Origin: Eutreptiella sp. 'Long Island Sound 2002' | Lineage: Eukaryota; Euglenozoa; Euglenophyceae; Eutreptiales; Eutreptiaceae | Reading direction: 5' to 3' | Assembly: GCA_964036045.1 (NCBI GenBank) | Contig: OZ038382.1 | Location: forward strand, 115,850,429-115,914,428 | DNA length: 64,000 nt | Shown: in pieces, positions 11,462 to 22,937 of the stretch | Numbering within the stretch: the first letter of the stretch is position 1 | How the letters are laid out: every line of letters begins with the position of its first letter | Notes under the pieces: generated by a model | The model's input: the letters and a program-made list of their open reading frames with translations, nothing else | What the model was told of the DNA's origin: nothing | The model's database searches: none | Position numbers and translations under genes: made by a program

Positions 11462-12710
11462 TTTTGACACTGAAAACGTCTACAAACGGCCTTTGTGCGC
11501 TCCATAGAACCACGGCACCCATACAAGGGCAATGCTCATTTGTTAGATGGCTTTTGAAGAGGCATTTCATCCAAATAAAATGCTTGTAGCCCTCGTTGCC
11601 ATCCAGTCATAACACGAATGTGGTTATGTAGAGAAAGGACCTGTTCGGAAGGTGACAATGCCATTTGGGAAGCATAGGGGGTAGTATGAACAAGCGAAAC
11701 AATCAATAGGCGACGTATGGTGATGGCGACATGATGGAACGCACGTTGTACCATGTTCAAAGCCTCTATGTCGCATTGCCGTGAGGATATGTATCTTTTG
11801 TGAGTGCATTTTGCTTGTATGCATGGACATTCTTGGTGACTTTTCACACTAAAAACGGCTACAAACGGCCTTGGTGCGTTACATAGAAACACGGCACGCA
11901 TACAAGGGCAATGCTCTATTGTTTGATGGCCTTTAGAGAGGCATTGCATCCAACAAAAATGCTTGTAGCCCTTGTAGCCGTGAAATTATAACATGAATGT
12001 GGTTATGTGGAAAAAGAACCTGTTTGCAAGGTGTAAATGCCATTTAGGAAGCGTAAGGAGTACTATGAACAAAACAACCAATCAAAGGGCGATGTATAGT
12101 GATAGGACCGTGATGGAACACACATTGTATCATGATGAAAGCCTCTTTGTTGCATTGCCATGAGGATATGTATTCTTTGTGAGTGCATTTTGCTCGTATG
12201 CATGGACATTCTTGGTGCCTTTTGACACTAAAAACGGCTACAAACGGCCTGGGTGCGCTACATAGAACCACGGCATGCATACAAGGGCAATGCTCTGTTG
12301 TTTGATGGCCTTTAAAGAGGCATTGCATCCAACAAAAATGCTTGTAGCCCTTGTAGCCGTGAAATTTCAACATGAATGTGGTTATGTGGAAGGAGAACCT
12401 GTTTGCAAGGTGTAAATGCCATTTAGGAAGCGTAAGGAGTACTATGAACAAAACAACCAATCAAAGGGCGATGTATAGTGATAGGACCGTGATGGAACAC
12501 ACATTGTATCATGTTGAAAGCCTCTATGTTGCATTGCCATGAGGATATGTATCTTTTGTGCGTGCATTTTGCTCGTATGCATGGACATTCTTGGTGCCTT
12601 TTGACACTAAAAACGGCTACAAACGGCCTGGGTGCCCTACATAGAACTACGGCACCTATACAAGGGCAATGCTCTATTGCTAGATAGCCTTCAAAGAGGC
12701 ATTGCATACG
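11462..12710. repeat. Tandem array, 379-bp unit, about 3.3 copies
   Basis: The landmark TTTT(G/C)ACACT begins at 11,462, 11,841, 12,220 and 12,599, exactly 379 bp apart each time. Every unit carries ggctacaaacggcc, acaagggcaatgctc, aaaatgcttgtagccc and gaggatatgtat in fixed order. The equal spacing with scattered substitutions points to a satellite-like array that has not lost length register. The minus-strand frames of about 100-138 codons are repeat-derived. Confidence 0.92.
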
Positions 12711-12905
12711 AGGGGCATGCACTGAATGTAATATGATAGTCTGTGGATACGAGGGGGATGAACGATGAAGATTTGAGGTGTTTTAGGCCCTCCTTTGCAC
12801 CGTATGTGGTCCAATATCCATATGGTTCATAGGTAGGGTTTTGATCACCTATCACCGTCCACACACATGTTTGGGGCATAGGATGGTATTGTAAGCATTT
12901 GTTGG

Positions 12906-13290
12906 ATTGCCTCTTGAACCCTTGAAATCACCGCCATATGTTGCATGGAGGCACCATTGGACACTTGCAAAAGAGACGAAACGCTTACTCCATGGTGGCA
13001 GCCCTCTAAGTCCGTTTTTAGCACCTCAAAGCCCGAACGACACCATGGATGACCTGAAAAATGCTCACAAAGTGCAAAAACGGCGAATAACTCATACGCA
13101 TTGCCTCTTGAACCCTTGAAATCAGCATCATATGTTGCATGGAGGCACCATTGGACACTTTCAAAGGAAACCAACCTCTTACTTCATGGTGGCCCTCTAA
13201 GTCGGGTTTCACCACCTCAAAGGCCAAAACACACCATGGATGACCTTAAATGTGCTCACAAAGTGCTAAAACCGCGAATTTCAGGGCTGG
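12906..13290. repeat. Tandem duplication, 194-bp unit, two copies
   Basis: ATTGCCTCTTGAACCC starts at 12,906 and 13,100. Both copies share the block catatgttgcatggaggcacc, followed by ttggacact and ccatggatgacct. The sequence between 12,711 and 12,905 is unique and non-coding. Confidence 0.85.
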
Positions 13291-13436
13291 ATGGTGACAT
13301 TTTGCCCCTCCCTCCATCATTTGAGGGCGCTGGACTCCAAAAAAGATGTATTGCATGCCATTGAAGCCATTGAACAAGTGATTCGGGGGCGCCAGGACAA
13401 GGCAACACCATTTTTCACCGAAAAAGTCCCAAAACC

Positions 13437-14110
13437 GCTATATTTGCAGTTTTGAACACATAAATGTTGATTCGAGTGGTACGGCCGAGCTTTCGTGTCA
13501 TTTCAAATTGACGAACCTTGTCCGCAGTGCTATCTGAGGCTTCGCAAGCAACAATTTGTGACGCTGTATGCCCTTTACCCCAGATAATAACCCGGAGGGT
13601 GCCAAAAAAGGCCCAAAACAGCTGTATTTGCGCCTTTCAACACATGAATGTTGATTGAAGTGATACCATCACGCGTTCGTGTGATCTCAAGTTGATCAAG
13701 TTTGTCCCTTGAGCTTGCTGAGGCTTGCCAAGCAACAAACTGTGTCCCGACATGACCTTTACTCAAGATATTTATCGGGCGGGTGCCAACAATGTCCCAA
13801 GCAGCTGTATTTGCGCTTTTGAACCCACGATTGGTTGATTTCATTGATGTTGTCGTGCTTTCGTGTGACTTGGCATTAATGAAAACCTTCCCTAGAGCTC
13901 CCTTAGGCTTGCCAAGCAATAAATTGTGACCCTACATGCCTTTCACTCAAGATAATCCTCCAGAGGGTGCGGAAAGAGCCCCTAAATAGCCAGATTGCCA
14001 CTTTTGAAGCCACAAATGTGGATTGGAGTGATTTTCTTGTTATTTGGTCGTGATTACCAACCTGAGTGATTTGTGCAACCCAACAAGACAACTCCATGCA
14101 TGCACACACA
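13437..14110. repeat. Tandem array, 183-bp unit, about four copies
   Basis: The landmark GC(T/C)(G/A)(T/G)ATTTG or its variants begins at 13,437, 13,621, 13,804 and 13,987 (spacing 183-184 bp). Each unit includes cttttgaac-c-acgaatgttgatt, a TTGCCAAGCAA-type block and actcaagataat. Divergence is clear but the register is kept. Confidence 0.85.
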
Positions 14111-14621
14111 TTTGCATTTGCATATTGATGGTATTTATGGTGAATTGTATGGGACTGCTTAAGGTCAACGCAGTGGTGGGCGACAGAAGCTAGCGTTAGT
14201 CAGCTTGTGGGTCCATGCTTGAAATATCATACTTGAAATATCAGAGAGAAAATATCACAGTTGTCTCGGTTTCTGTCGGTCATTTTGTGCCCGCCTGTTC
14301 CATCTCTCCATTCAAGTGGTGGTTTGGCTTGGCGTTGTGGTGGTTGATGATTCTGCTGCAGTTGCAATGCATGGTGCATGATGCATGAATCTCCACTTCT
14401 CTTCTCAAAGCAATGTTGTCTAGCCCGCAAATTGGCGGTACTCTTCCAGGGTTGGCAAGGGAGGACCTGTGTATGTGGCTGGTGTGTTGGATGTCTTCAG
14501 CGCCGAGATGTTGAACCTTGCGGGCAATGCATCAAGAGAAAACAAGAAGAAACAACGTATCACGCCTCGGCTCTTGATGGTATGCACCGTTTGCCCCGTG
14601 CACATCCCATGTTGCACGCAC
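14111..14621. other. Spacer, no gene recognised
   Basis: Mixed-composition sequence between the 183-bp array and the first 22-bp array. No coding domain is visible. Confidence 0.5.
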
Positions 14622-14792
14622 GCACCAACTGTGCACACTGCAAGCACGCACTGTGCACACTGCACGCATGCGTTGTGCGCGCTGCACGCATGCATTGTGC
14701 ACATTGCAGGCACAAATTGTGCACGCTGCACGCACGCACACACTGTGCATGCTGCACGCACGCACGCACACATTGTGCCTACTGCATGCAAG
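14622..14792. repeat. 22-bp array, block 1
   Basis: About eight units of the motif TGCACGCACGCATTGTGCACAC, with variants such as catgcattgtgc and gcacaaattgtgc. It is the same unit as the two later arrays. Units are rich in TGCA and GTGCAC, which are self-complementary. Confidence 0.9.
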
Positions 14793-15292
14793 CGCTGCTG
14801 GTGGGGCTTGCTGAGGGTTCATGTGGGCTTTTAACCGATGTTCTGGGGTGTTGGGGCATGGGTCGGGCAGGAGGGGTTTTGTCTAAGGACTTTCCGTCAA
14901 AGGTGCAGTTGGAGGCTGTTGGACAAAAGCCTCTCTGCATACTTTGGGGTCGTCTTCATCGTTGAGCGTTTTGGAATAAATGGCACATGTTCAAAAGTAA
15001 TTGATGGGTTTCTTCAGAAGGCAAAGGGAAAGGAGTGATCATTGGCGCAATGTGCAGGGATGCTTGCCTTGTGATGTTCATTGTTTGCACAGACTTCCCA
15101 ATGCACAGGTAGCCCCTTCATGGGAGATCCAAGGTTGTCCTATGTGATGGAGCTTTAGTCTTTTTGCTACCTACAGAACTGTCCAATGAACCCTGTCATC
15201 GTCATCAGTAGTTTTCTCGGGCTGAGAAGCCTTTTGCACACCAGCGATTTCACCTTACGGGAAATCCGAGCATGGCCTGCAGCCGCTTGACA
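14793..15292. other. Unique spacer between 22-bp arrays
   Basis: About 500 bases without the 22-bp unit. No recognised gene or RNA. Confidence 0.5.
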
Positions 15293-15520
15293 CCACGCAC
15301 TGTGCACACTGCACGCACGCACTGTGCAAGCTGCAGGCTGCACGCACGCATTGTGCACACTGCACGCACGCATTTTGCACTCTGCAAGCGCGCATTGTGG
15401 ACGCTGCACGCACGCATTGTGCACGCTGCAAGCACGCATTGTGCACATTGCAGGCACGCATTGTGCGCGCTGCACGCACGTATTGTGCACGCTGCAGGCA
15501 CGCATTGTGCACGCTGTGTG
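15293..15520. repeat. 22-bp array, block 2
   Basis: About ten units of the same 22-bp motif, beginning gcacgcactgtgcaagctgca and ending gcacgcattgtgcacgctg. One extra partial insertion (gcaggct) disturbs the register near 15,330. Confidence 0.9.
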
Positions 15521-16154
15521 CTTTTGCATGCAGCCCTTCTCTTCTTCTCAGGCGATGAATGGCAATCTGGGCCATCATATGGCAGTATAAATGGATTTCA
15601 AACAGACGCCTACGGGTATGAGCAGCCAGAAAAAAGAGCAGGTCCATCTACCATATGACTGACACGTGATAGTCTGGTGCTGGAATGGCGGTTTGCCAAC
15701 CCCCGCCACCCCGACCCCCTCTTCTGGCCTCTTCTCTTATGTCTGAGCCACAAATTTGTTTTGGGCAAAAGTGTTTGGGTCATTTCCCCTTGTGGCCAAA
15801 AAGAAAGCCGAAAACGTTGTTTCGGCGCCACAAATTCTGCAACTGCACTGGCACAAGCAAATCTCCCATTTCTCCTCCTCCTTTTGAAGCATACACCTAC
15901 TGACCAGGGATGGAGCATGAGGAAGGTTCAGGGGGGGGGGGGGATGCTGGCTGTCTGGTAATCTGTTTGAAAGTTTGATGTACGCTGCAGCTGCGCTTTA
16001 CCACACCCGGCACAGTGCGTGAGGGGACCACCAGCTTGGAATGGAGACGATGCCCCTCTCTGGCTTTGAGGCAGGCTCAGCGAAAGAGGAAGGGGGCCCA
16101 ACAGGCGCCGTGTGCACTGTGTGCAGAAATTAGCCATTCTTGGGACTCCCACTC
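15521..16154. other. Unique spacer between 22-bp arrays
   Basis: Contains a G-run at about 15,932-15,943 and short frames without domains. No gene can be supported. Confidence 0.5.
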
Positions 16155-17655
16155 GGCACGCACTGTGCACACTGCACGCACCCATTGTGCAAACTGCAGG
16201 CACGCATTGTGCACGCTGCAAGCACGCACTGTGCACACTGCACGCGGGAATTGTGCAAACTGCACGCATGCATTGTGCAAACTGCACGCACACATTGTGC
16301 ACGCTGCACGCAAGCACTGTGCAAACTGCACGCAGGCGCTATGCAGACTGCACGCAGGCATTGTGCACGCTGCACGCACGCATTGTGCAAGCTGCATGCA
16401 CGCGTTGTGCAAACTGCACAGGCGCACTGTGCACACTGCACGCACGCATTGTACAAACTGCACGCACCCATTGTACACACTGCACACACGCACTGTACAC
16501 ACTGCACGCACGCATTGTGCACGCCGCACGCACTCACTGTGCACGCTGCACACACGCATTGTACAAACGGCACGCACGCACGCATTGTGCACGCTGCACG
16601 CACGCATTGTGCAAACTGCACGCACCCACGCATTGTGCACGCTGCAGGCATACATTGTGCACGCTGCACGCACACATTGTGCAGGCTGCACGCACGCACT
16701 GTACACACTGCACGCGCGCATTGTGCAAACTGCACGCACGCACTGTGCACGCTGCACACACGCATTGTGCAAACTGCACGCACGCACGCATTGTGCACGC
16801 TGCACGCACACATTGTGCACGCTGCACGCACACATTGTGCAGGCTGCACGCGCGCACTGTGCACACTGCACGCGCGCATTGTGCAAACTGCACGCACACA
16901 CTGTGTACACTGTACACACGCATTGTGCAGCCTGCACGCACGCACGCATTGTGCACGCTGCACGCACACATTGTGCACGTTGCAGGCACGCACTGTGCAC
17001 ACTGCACGCACACACTGTGCAAACTGCACGCACACATTGTGCACGCTGCACGCACGCACTGTGCAAACTGCACGCACGCACTGTGCCCACTGCACGCAGG
17101 CATTGTGCACGCTGCACGCATGCATTGTGCAAAATGCACGCACCAATGGTGCACACCGCACATACGCACTGTGCACACTGCACGCACGCATTGTGCACGC
17201 TGCACGCACGCACTGTGCACGCTGCACGTACAAATCGTGCAAACTGCACGCACGCAGGCATTGTGGCCGCTGCACGCACACATTGTGCACGCTGTCCGCA
17301 CGCATTGTGCACGCTGCACGCACGCATTGTTCAAACTGCACGCACGCAGGAACTGTGCACACTGCACGCACGGATTGTGCACGCTGCACCTACACGATGT
17401 GCAGGCTGCACACAGGCATTATGCAAACTGCACGCACGCACTGTGCACATTGTATGCACGCATTGTGCACGCTGCATGCACGCATTATGCACGCTGCACG
17501 CACGCATTGTGCAAACGGCACACACGCACTGTGTACATTGTACGCACGCATTGAGCACACTGCACGCACGCACTGTGCACACTGCATGCAAGCATTGTGC
17601 ACGCTGCATACACACACTGTGAACATGCACACTGTGCACACCGTACGCATGCACT
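16155..17655. repeat. 22-bp array, block 3 (about 68 units)
   Basis: The consensus is about TGCACGCACGCATTGTGCACAC. Because 22 is not a multiple of three, each frame steps through all three phases and repeats only every 66 bases (22 residues). All phases on both strands lack stops, so frames of 535, 480 and 542 codons (plus) and 416-419 codons (minus) stay open. The translations are Cys/His/Ala/Thr-rich, such as [16 protein letters not shown] read these as a geometric by-product of the repeat, not as genes. The repeated TGCA, CGCA and GTGCAC steps favour hairpins. Confidence 0.9.
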
Positions 17656-18039
17656 CTGCGTCTTTTGGCAGGACCTCTGTATTAAACTTCGTTTTTGTGG
17701 CCATACCTGGAAACATTCTCTATGGGGCATCCGTTCTGGCCTACTCCATGGAGGCCTCCTGGGTCTGAAAACAAGTCAGACTCCTATTGGGGAGCATGGA
17801 GACCGTGGTCCGTAATTTAATTCCGGTGTTTCAGATCATCTTGTTTGGCAAGACGTCGAGCAAACCTCTGCTGGCCAATGCAAACAGTCCCATGCAGTGT
17901 GAGTATTCGACTTTGCTGCAGGCATGCTGTGCTCCTTGACGGAGGGAGGGACCCTTGTGGGACTTTGCAAGGGGGGGGGATTCTTATCAAAAAAAGGCCA
18001 AGATTCATTGAGTTTTTTAGCCAAAAATTGAGTTTTTGG
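17656..18039. other. Spacer, no gene recognised
   Basis: Unique sequence between two arrays, with a short G-run near 17,972. No domain-bearing frame. Confidence 0.5.
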
Positions 18040-19040
18040 CATGAGGGGGGCAGCTTGAGGGTGCGCGATTTGAAGAAGCAAGCTGTGTGGACACACAGAT
18101 CAGGAAAACACAATTTAGGGCATCAGCATGCACCAAGATCTGCCATTTTTCATCAGAAATCGGCCGTAAATGGCCATTTTTTGTCAACAATTGAGTTTTT
18201 TGGCCAAAAAATAACAATTTCGAGCCCAAATCAGTGTGTTCTGGGTCTGGGTGGCCAGTTGGTGCCCAGGGTATCCTATTTTGAGGGTGTTGGACTCAAA
18301 GGAAGATGCGTTGCATACCATTGAAGCCATTTCACAACTGTTTCAGGGCCACCAGCACCAAAATAAACACCTTTTTGTGCCCTAAAATGGCAAAAAAAAT
18401 ACCAATTTTTCGCCCAAATCAGTTTTTTTTGGGCTCGGGTGGTCAGTTCAAGGACCCCCCACCCTATTTTGCAGGTGCTACACTCAAAATACTATATATT
18501 GCAGGGTATGGGAGGCGACAAATGGGTGTTTCAGCCCCCCCCCCCCCCCTAAACAGGCTTTTTTGCCCAAAAGAGGCCTAAAAATGCCAATTTTGGGCCA
18601 AAACTAGTGTTTTGTGGCCTTGGGTGGCCAGTTCAAGGCCTCTGCCCCTAGTTCCCAGGTGGCCGACTCAAAAACAATTGTGCTGCAGGGTATGAGAGCT
18701 GAAAAATGGGTGATTCAGCCCCCCCCCCCAAAAAAAGGGCTATTTTTTGCCCAAAAAAGGCCTGAAAATGGCAATTCTGCGCCCAAAAAGAGTGTTTATT
18801 TGGGCTTGGGTGGCAAGTTCAAGGTCCCACACCCTATTTTGCAGGTACTCAACTCAAACAACATGTGTTCCAGCATATGGCAGGCGGAAAATGGGTGAAT
18901 CAGGGCCCTCTGTCCCCAAACAATCGCCTTTCCTGCCCAAAAATGGCCTAAAAATGCCAATTTTGGGCCAAAAACAGTGCTTTTTGGGCTCGCGTCCTCA
19001 ATTTCAGACCCCTCACCCTATTTGACAGGTGCCCCGTTCT
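18040..19040. repeat. Tandem array, about 184-bp unit, five to six copies
   Basis: GGGTATG(G/A)GA or its variant AGCATATGGC lies at 18,504, 18,688 and 18,872 (spacing 184). Each unit contains ccaaaa-aggcctaaaaatg-caatttt-gggcc, gggctcgggtggccagttcaagg and ccctattttgcaggtg. Several units include a C-homopolymer run. Older units extend left to about 18,040. Confidence 0.85.
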
Positions 19041-19261
19041 TCACAATTTCTGCATCCAAGGCAGTGTACTGGACTCTGTATCATGCAGACCTCTGAGTTA
19101 TTTCGCAATTTCAGCCATGAATGTTGTTGGTATTGACACGTATACACCCCGTACGGTTGTGCCTGCAACGACTTGTGGTTCATATGCCTTTGTGTTTGTC
19201 TGTGCGTTGAACTCAGGGGCTCAGGGACTCAGGGGGGCAAGTTTGGAAATAAATCTGATAT

Positions 19262-20205
19262 ATCACCATTTTCAAAAGGTTTTCATGAAGACCCCCCCTT
19301 TTTCGGGGGTGCTGAATCCAACAACAGTGGGTATGGGGCCGAGAGGACATATGGCACGAGTCATTTCAAGTAAAAAAATGCATGCAGGTAGTTAGTGCCA
19401 CGTCTGGTGAAATCTGGTAAAACGCCCCCCCCCCCCGGGGGGCCATTTTTTGGAAAAAACGTGTAAATGAGCCCTTTGAAAATGTTTTCGTGAGGACCCC
19501 CCCTATTTTGGGGGCGTTGAATTCAAAAAACATTTTCGCAGAGTCCCAAAGATTTCCTTTTTGGGTACGTTTTGAGTAAAGTTGTATGCAGGTAGTTGGT
19601 GCGACATCTGGTGAAATCTGGTAAAACGCCCCCCCCCCCCCGGGGGGGCCTTTTTTTGAAAAAAACGGGTAAATGAGCCTTTTGAAAATGTTTTCATGAG
19701 GACACCCCCTTCTTTGAGGCCACTGAATCCAAGAAACATGGTCGCAGAGTCCAAAAAATTGCTTTTTGGGTACGTTTTGAGTAAAGTTGTATGCAGGTAG
19801 TTAGTGCCACGTCTGGTGAAATCTGATAAAACGCCCCCCCCCCCCGGGGGCCATTTTTTGGACAAAACGGGTAAATGAGCCTTTTCAAAATGTTTTCGTG
19901 ACCACCCTGCCTATTTTGGGGGCGCTAAATCCAAAAAACATGCTTTTGGAGTCCAAAAAATTGCTTTTCTGGTACGTTTGGGGTAAAGTTGTATGCAGGT
20001 AGTTAGTGCCACGTCTGATGAAATCTAGTAAAAAGCCCCCCCCCCCCCCGGGGGGCCATTTTTTGGAATAAAAACGGGTGAATGAGCCTTTTTAAAGGTT
20101 TTCATGAGGACCCCCCCTATCTAGGAGGCGCTGAATCCAAAAAGGATGCTGTTGCAGTCCGAAGAATTGCTTTTTGGGTACGTTTTGAGTAACGTGACGT
20201 TTTGG
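19262..20205. repeat. Tandem array, about 204-bp unit, four to five copies
   Basis: GGTAGTT(A/G)GTGC begins at 19,387, 19,591, 19,796 and 19,998 (spacing 202-205). Each unit joins a (C)10-14(G)4-7 block to tttttggaaaaaacgggtaaatgagcc, a gttttc-tgaggacccccc block and ttgggtacgttttgagtaaagt. The polyC-polyG junction could form hairpins and explains the small length differences. Confidence 0.88.
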
Positions 20206-20220
20206 CCTGTAAAATCATAG

Positions 20221-21665
20221 GTGTATGAAAGTTACCAACCCATGGTAAAAAAAAAACCTGATTCTATTGGCGATCCTTATGCTTTGTTATTGGCTGGCTG
20301 GGTTGGACGCGAGCGTGCGTTACGCGTCGAAGAAGAGAACATGCACAATTTCTTTTATTTACAAGAGACGCTGGTTTTCCACAGGACCGCAGCTACAATT
20401 CGAGGGAGCGACGCGCGCAGACGCTTGACCAGTTCAAATCCAGGTATGAGTTCTTCAAGTTTCCCGTTAGGATCTACTACAACACCTGTTCCTCTCAGTC
20501 CGCCGACAATTTTTTTGGAACCTACGTCGACGCCGAAGGATTATATTTCAGAAGACAATCACAGAGTACCTGTTTGGACGTCGAGTTCCGAAGTTGGGCA
20601 TGATTTCTCTGAAGGTTCCTACGAATTACCTGAGACCAAATTTGCCAAGGAGCTAAAGGATGAAATTGGCGAGCTGACGGAGGAAGAGCACGAGGAAACG
20701 AGTGGCTGGCTGGAAGACTATTTACTGACGGATCTCAAGGAAAAAATGAAACACAAAGCTACCGAAGTACGAGAGAAGCGTACGTGTAAGACACTCAAAG
20801 GAAAATCCAAAGTTGAATTTCACAAGAGTCCCTTCGACAATTCTGAGGAAGAAATACTGGAGACGGATGACCCACTTCTTTCGAAGGTGCCTCAGCGCAT
20901 TGATCGGATGAACAAGAAGATCTCCAAGACGTCCGAAGACGTTCCGCGCATGCCTACCTCCAGTCGTTCACCACCTACCAAGAGCCCCTTTGTTACACAA
21001 GAATCATCGGCCTTTGCTACGCTCACAGAAGTATGTGCAGGTGTGAACAAATATGAGTGGTCGGATGACAGTGAAGACGATAAGACTAACGCGCTGAAAA
21101 TGGAAATTCCACCATTCAATGGGCGCAACGTTGAGAAGTATGCAGAGAAAGTTGGACGATACCTGGTGCTGACTGGCAAGACCAAAGCCAAAGATCGGAT
21201 AAAAGCTAACCTCATGGTTCAGGGCATCCAGGATCCAGAACTTCAAGAAAGAGTCTCCAAGTTGCTCAAATCGGACACAAGCTTTGAAGACCTTCTGAAA
21301 AAACTCCAAATCTCTATCCTACACTGGAGACGGACCTCTGAATTCTGGGTGGAATTTCGAAGGTGTCTCATTTACCCTACGACCCGAAGCCGGAGCAAGT
21401 GGTCAATTCGTTGGAAACACTGGAAAGGCTGTTCGACAAGTTGAACCCGGGATTTATGACTGAGGACAGCAAACTCATGGAACTTTCCTCGAAAGTAAAT
21501 GATAAGCTTTTCGTTGAATGGACGAAGGACGATAAGCTTTTTGCAAGGATGCACTCTTATGGTTCATTGAAGGATCTCATCAAGGAGCGCGCACAACGTT
21601 CTGTCGGGTTTAAGCATCTTGCCGCTTCTCGTGGCTCTACGTCCGGGCGCACTGCTTTGAGTTGA
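20221..21665 (+). pseudogene. gypsy-2 gag (capsid region), frameshifted
   Basis: The first part (20,221-21,444) has an acidic, Ser/Pro-rich N-terminal half and then a Ty3/gypsy capsid-like stretch: MEIPPFNGRNVEKYAEKVGR, then LMVQGIQDPELQERVSKLLK. The similarity shifts to another frame at about 21,320-21,363 and continues as SLETLERLFDKLNPGF and DKLFVEWTKDDKLFARMHSY until TGA at 21,663. The function would be assembly of the element's RNA particle. A single-base shift breaks the frame. No LTR or primer site is recognisable just upstream. Confidence 0.65.
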
Positions 21666-21779
21666 TATCAAGAAAAGCAGAGAGATAAGGAAAAGGACAC
21701 CTCTTTCTCTGGAGCATCATCGTCTGGAAGGTCGGCTCCCAAGGCGGACATCTCTGAGCTCGTCTCCCAATGCCACTCG

Positions 21780-22922
21780 ATGATTGCAGAGCTAAGAGTC
21801 TCTGAGAGAGAAGGCAAAGGTGACAAAGGAGGAAAAGGTGCTTGCAAAGGAAAAGGTCGTGGAAGAGGAAAAGGCCAGGGAGGCAGAGGAGGCAAAGCAC
21901 AGATGGACCCCAACGCGCTGATCGCAGAATGCAAGGCCCGCATACAGTGTAAGCACTGTGGCAAAACCAACCATTATAGCGATCACTGCTTTGAGATTCA
22001 AAGAAAACAGAAAGAGGAACGACTCAAGACCTGCCTGATCCAATCCGGTCTCAGTGAGGAGGCAGCCCAAAAGGCGGTTGAAGACCCGCGCGAAGTTGGA
22101 AAATGTGAATTCATGCAGGAAGAAATTGAATATTTGGGTTTCCAAGTTGAATGGAGCTGGTGGCGACCCGTGAAGGAAAAAGGTGCCCCAATTTTGAAGG
22201 CCTCTATTCGTAATGACAGGACCCGTGGCGTCAAGGGCATCAGAGCTTTCCTGGGATCCTGTGATTTTTACAGGAGGCACATCCCCACTTTTGCGTACAG
22301 CAGTCACCTTCTCACGGACTTGACCGAGAAAGCTGTACCTTGGAAGTGGACACCCGAGCATGAAGCTCAGTTTCAGGAGATCAAGGAAAAACTGAGTTCA
22401 CTAAGGCTGTTGGGCAAACCTGCACCTGACGGTGAGTTCGTGGTCATCACTGATGCTTCTCTTGTGGGAGGCGGAGGTACGCTTCTGCAGTGGCAACAAA
22501 TTCCAGGAGCAGCTGCAAGGAGAATAGCGGATGAACTGAAGACAGTCAGAGTCACTTGTGACGGTTCACTCAAGCACAACTACGATCCGCAGGAATTCCA
22601 TCTCATACTCATTGGCCACTGGAACTGGAAATGGTCCTCAACAAGAGAAAACAACAGCACGTATGAACGTGAATCACTCTCTGGACAAAGCCGACTGTTT
22701 GGCAGCAATTTCGTGGTGTGGTTATGTGATCAGGAGTCCACGGAGACGTTTCTCAAGGGTGCCCCTCCTGAAAATCCAAAGCTCAGACGTTGGTGGACGG
22801 TTCTGGCTCAGCTGAAGCTCAACATCTACAGGGTACCGGGTCTGAAAAATGAGCTATGTGATTGGCTCTCACGTGAAAATTTCGATGAGAAAATTTCTGC
22901 AAACTCAGAAGCTCTTTCTTGA
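21780..22922 (+). pseudogene. gypsy-2 internally deleted gag-pol: zinc knuckle joined to RT thumb and RNase H
   Basis: A Gly/Lys-rich basic stretch (about residues 12-40) leads into a canonical retroviral zinc knuckle, CKHCGKTNHYSDHC (C57, C60, H65, C70; CX2CX4HX4C). About 35 residues later the frame is already in the RT thumb: KCEFMQEEIEYLGFQV corresponds to the step after the YxDD box in gypsy pols. The order continues RAFLGSCDFYRRHIPTFA, then RNase H (VVITDASLVGGGGTL, NSTYERESLS, LNIYRVPGLKNELCDWLSR). Protease and the RT fingers/palm are missing with no stop at the junction (about 22,070-22,105). The deletion is therefore in frame, and the product could not copy RNA by itself. Confidence 0.82.
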
Positions 22923-22937
22923 GAACCTTTCCAGAAA

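Noticed and set aside
15293-17655. Resemblance of the 22-bp arrays to a CRISPR array
   Set aside because: There are no unique spacers between repeats, no nearby cas genes, and the context is eukaryotic. The repeats are directly head to tail.
16014-17768. Very long open frames (up to 542 codons) on both strands over the 22-bp array
   Set aside because: All six frames are open for the same geometric reason (stop-free 22-bp unit). The translations are pure repeats with no start context or domain, so they are not annotated as genes.
20430-20460. tRNA-like B-box sequence (agttcaaatcc) in gypsy-2
   Set aside because: No A-box at proper distance and no cloverleaf. The site lies inside the gag frame.
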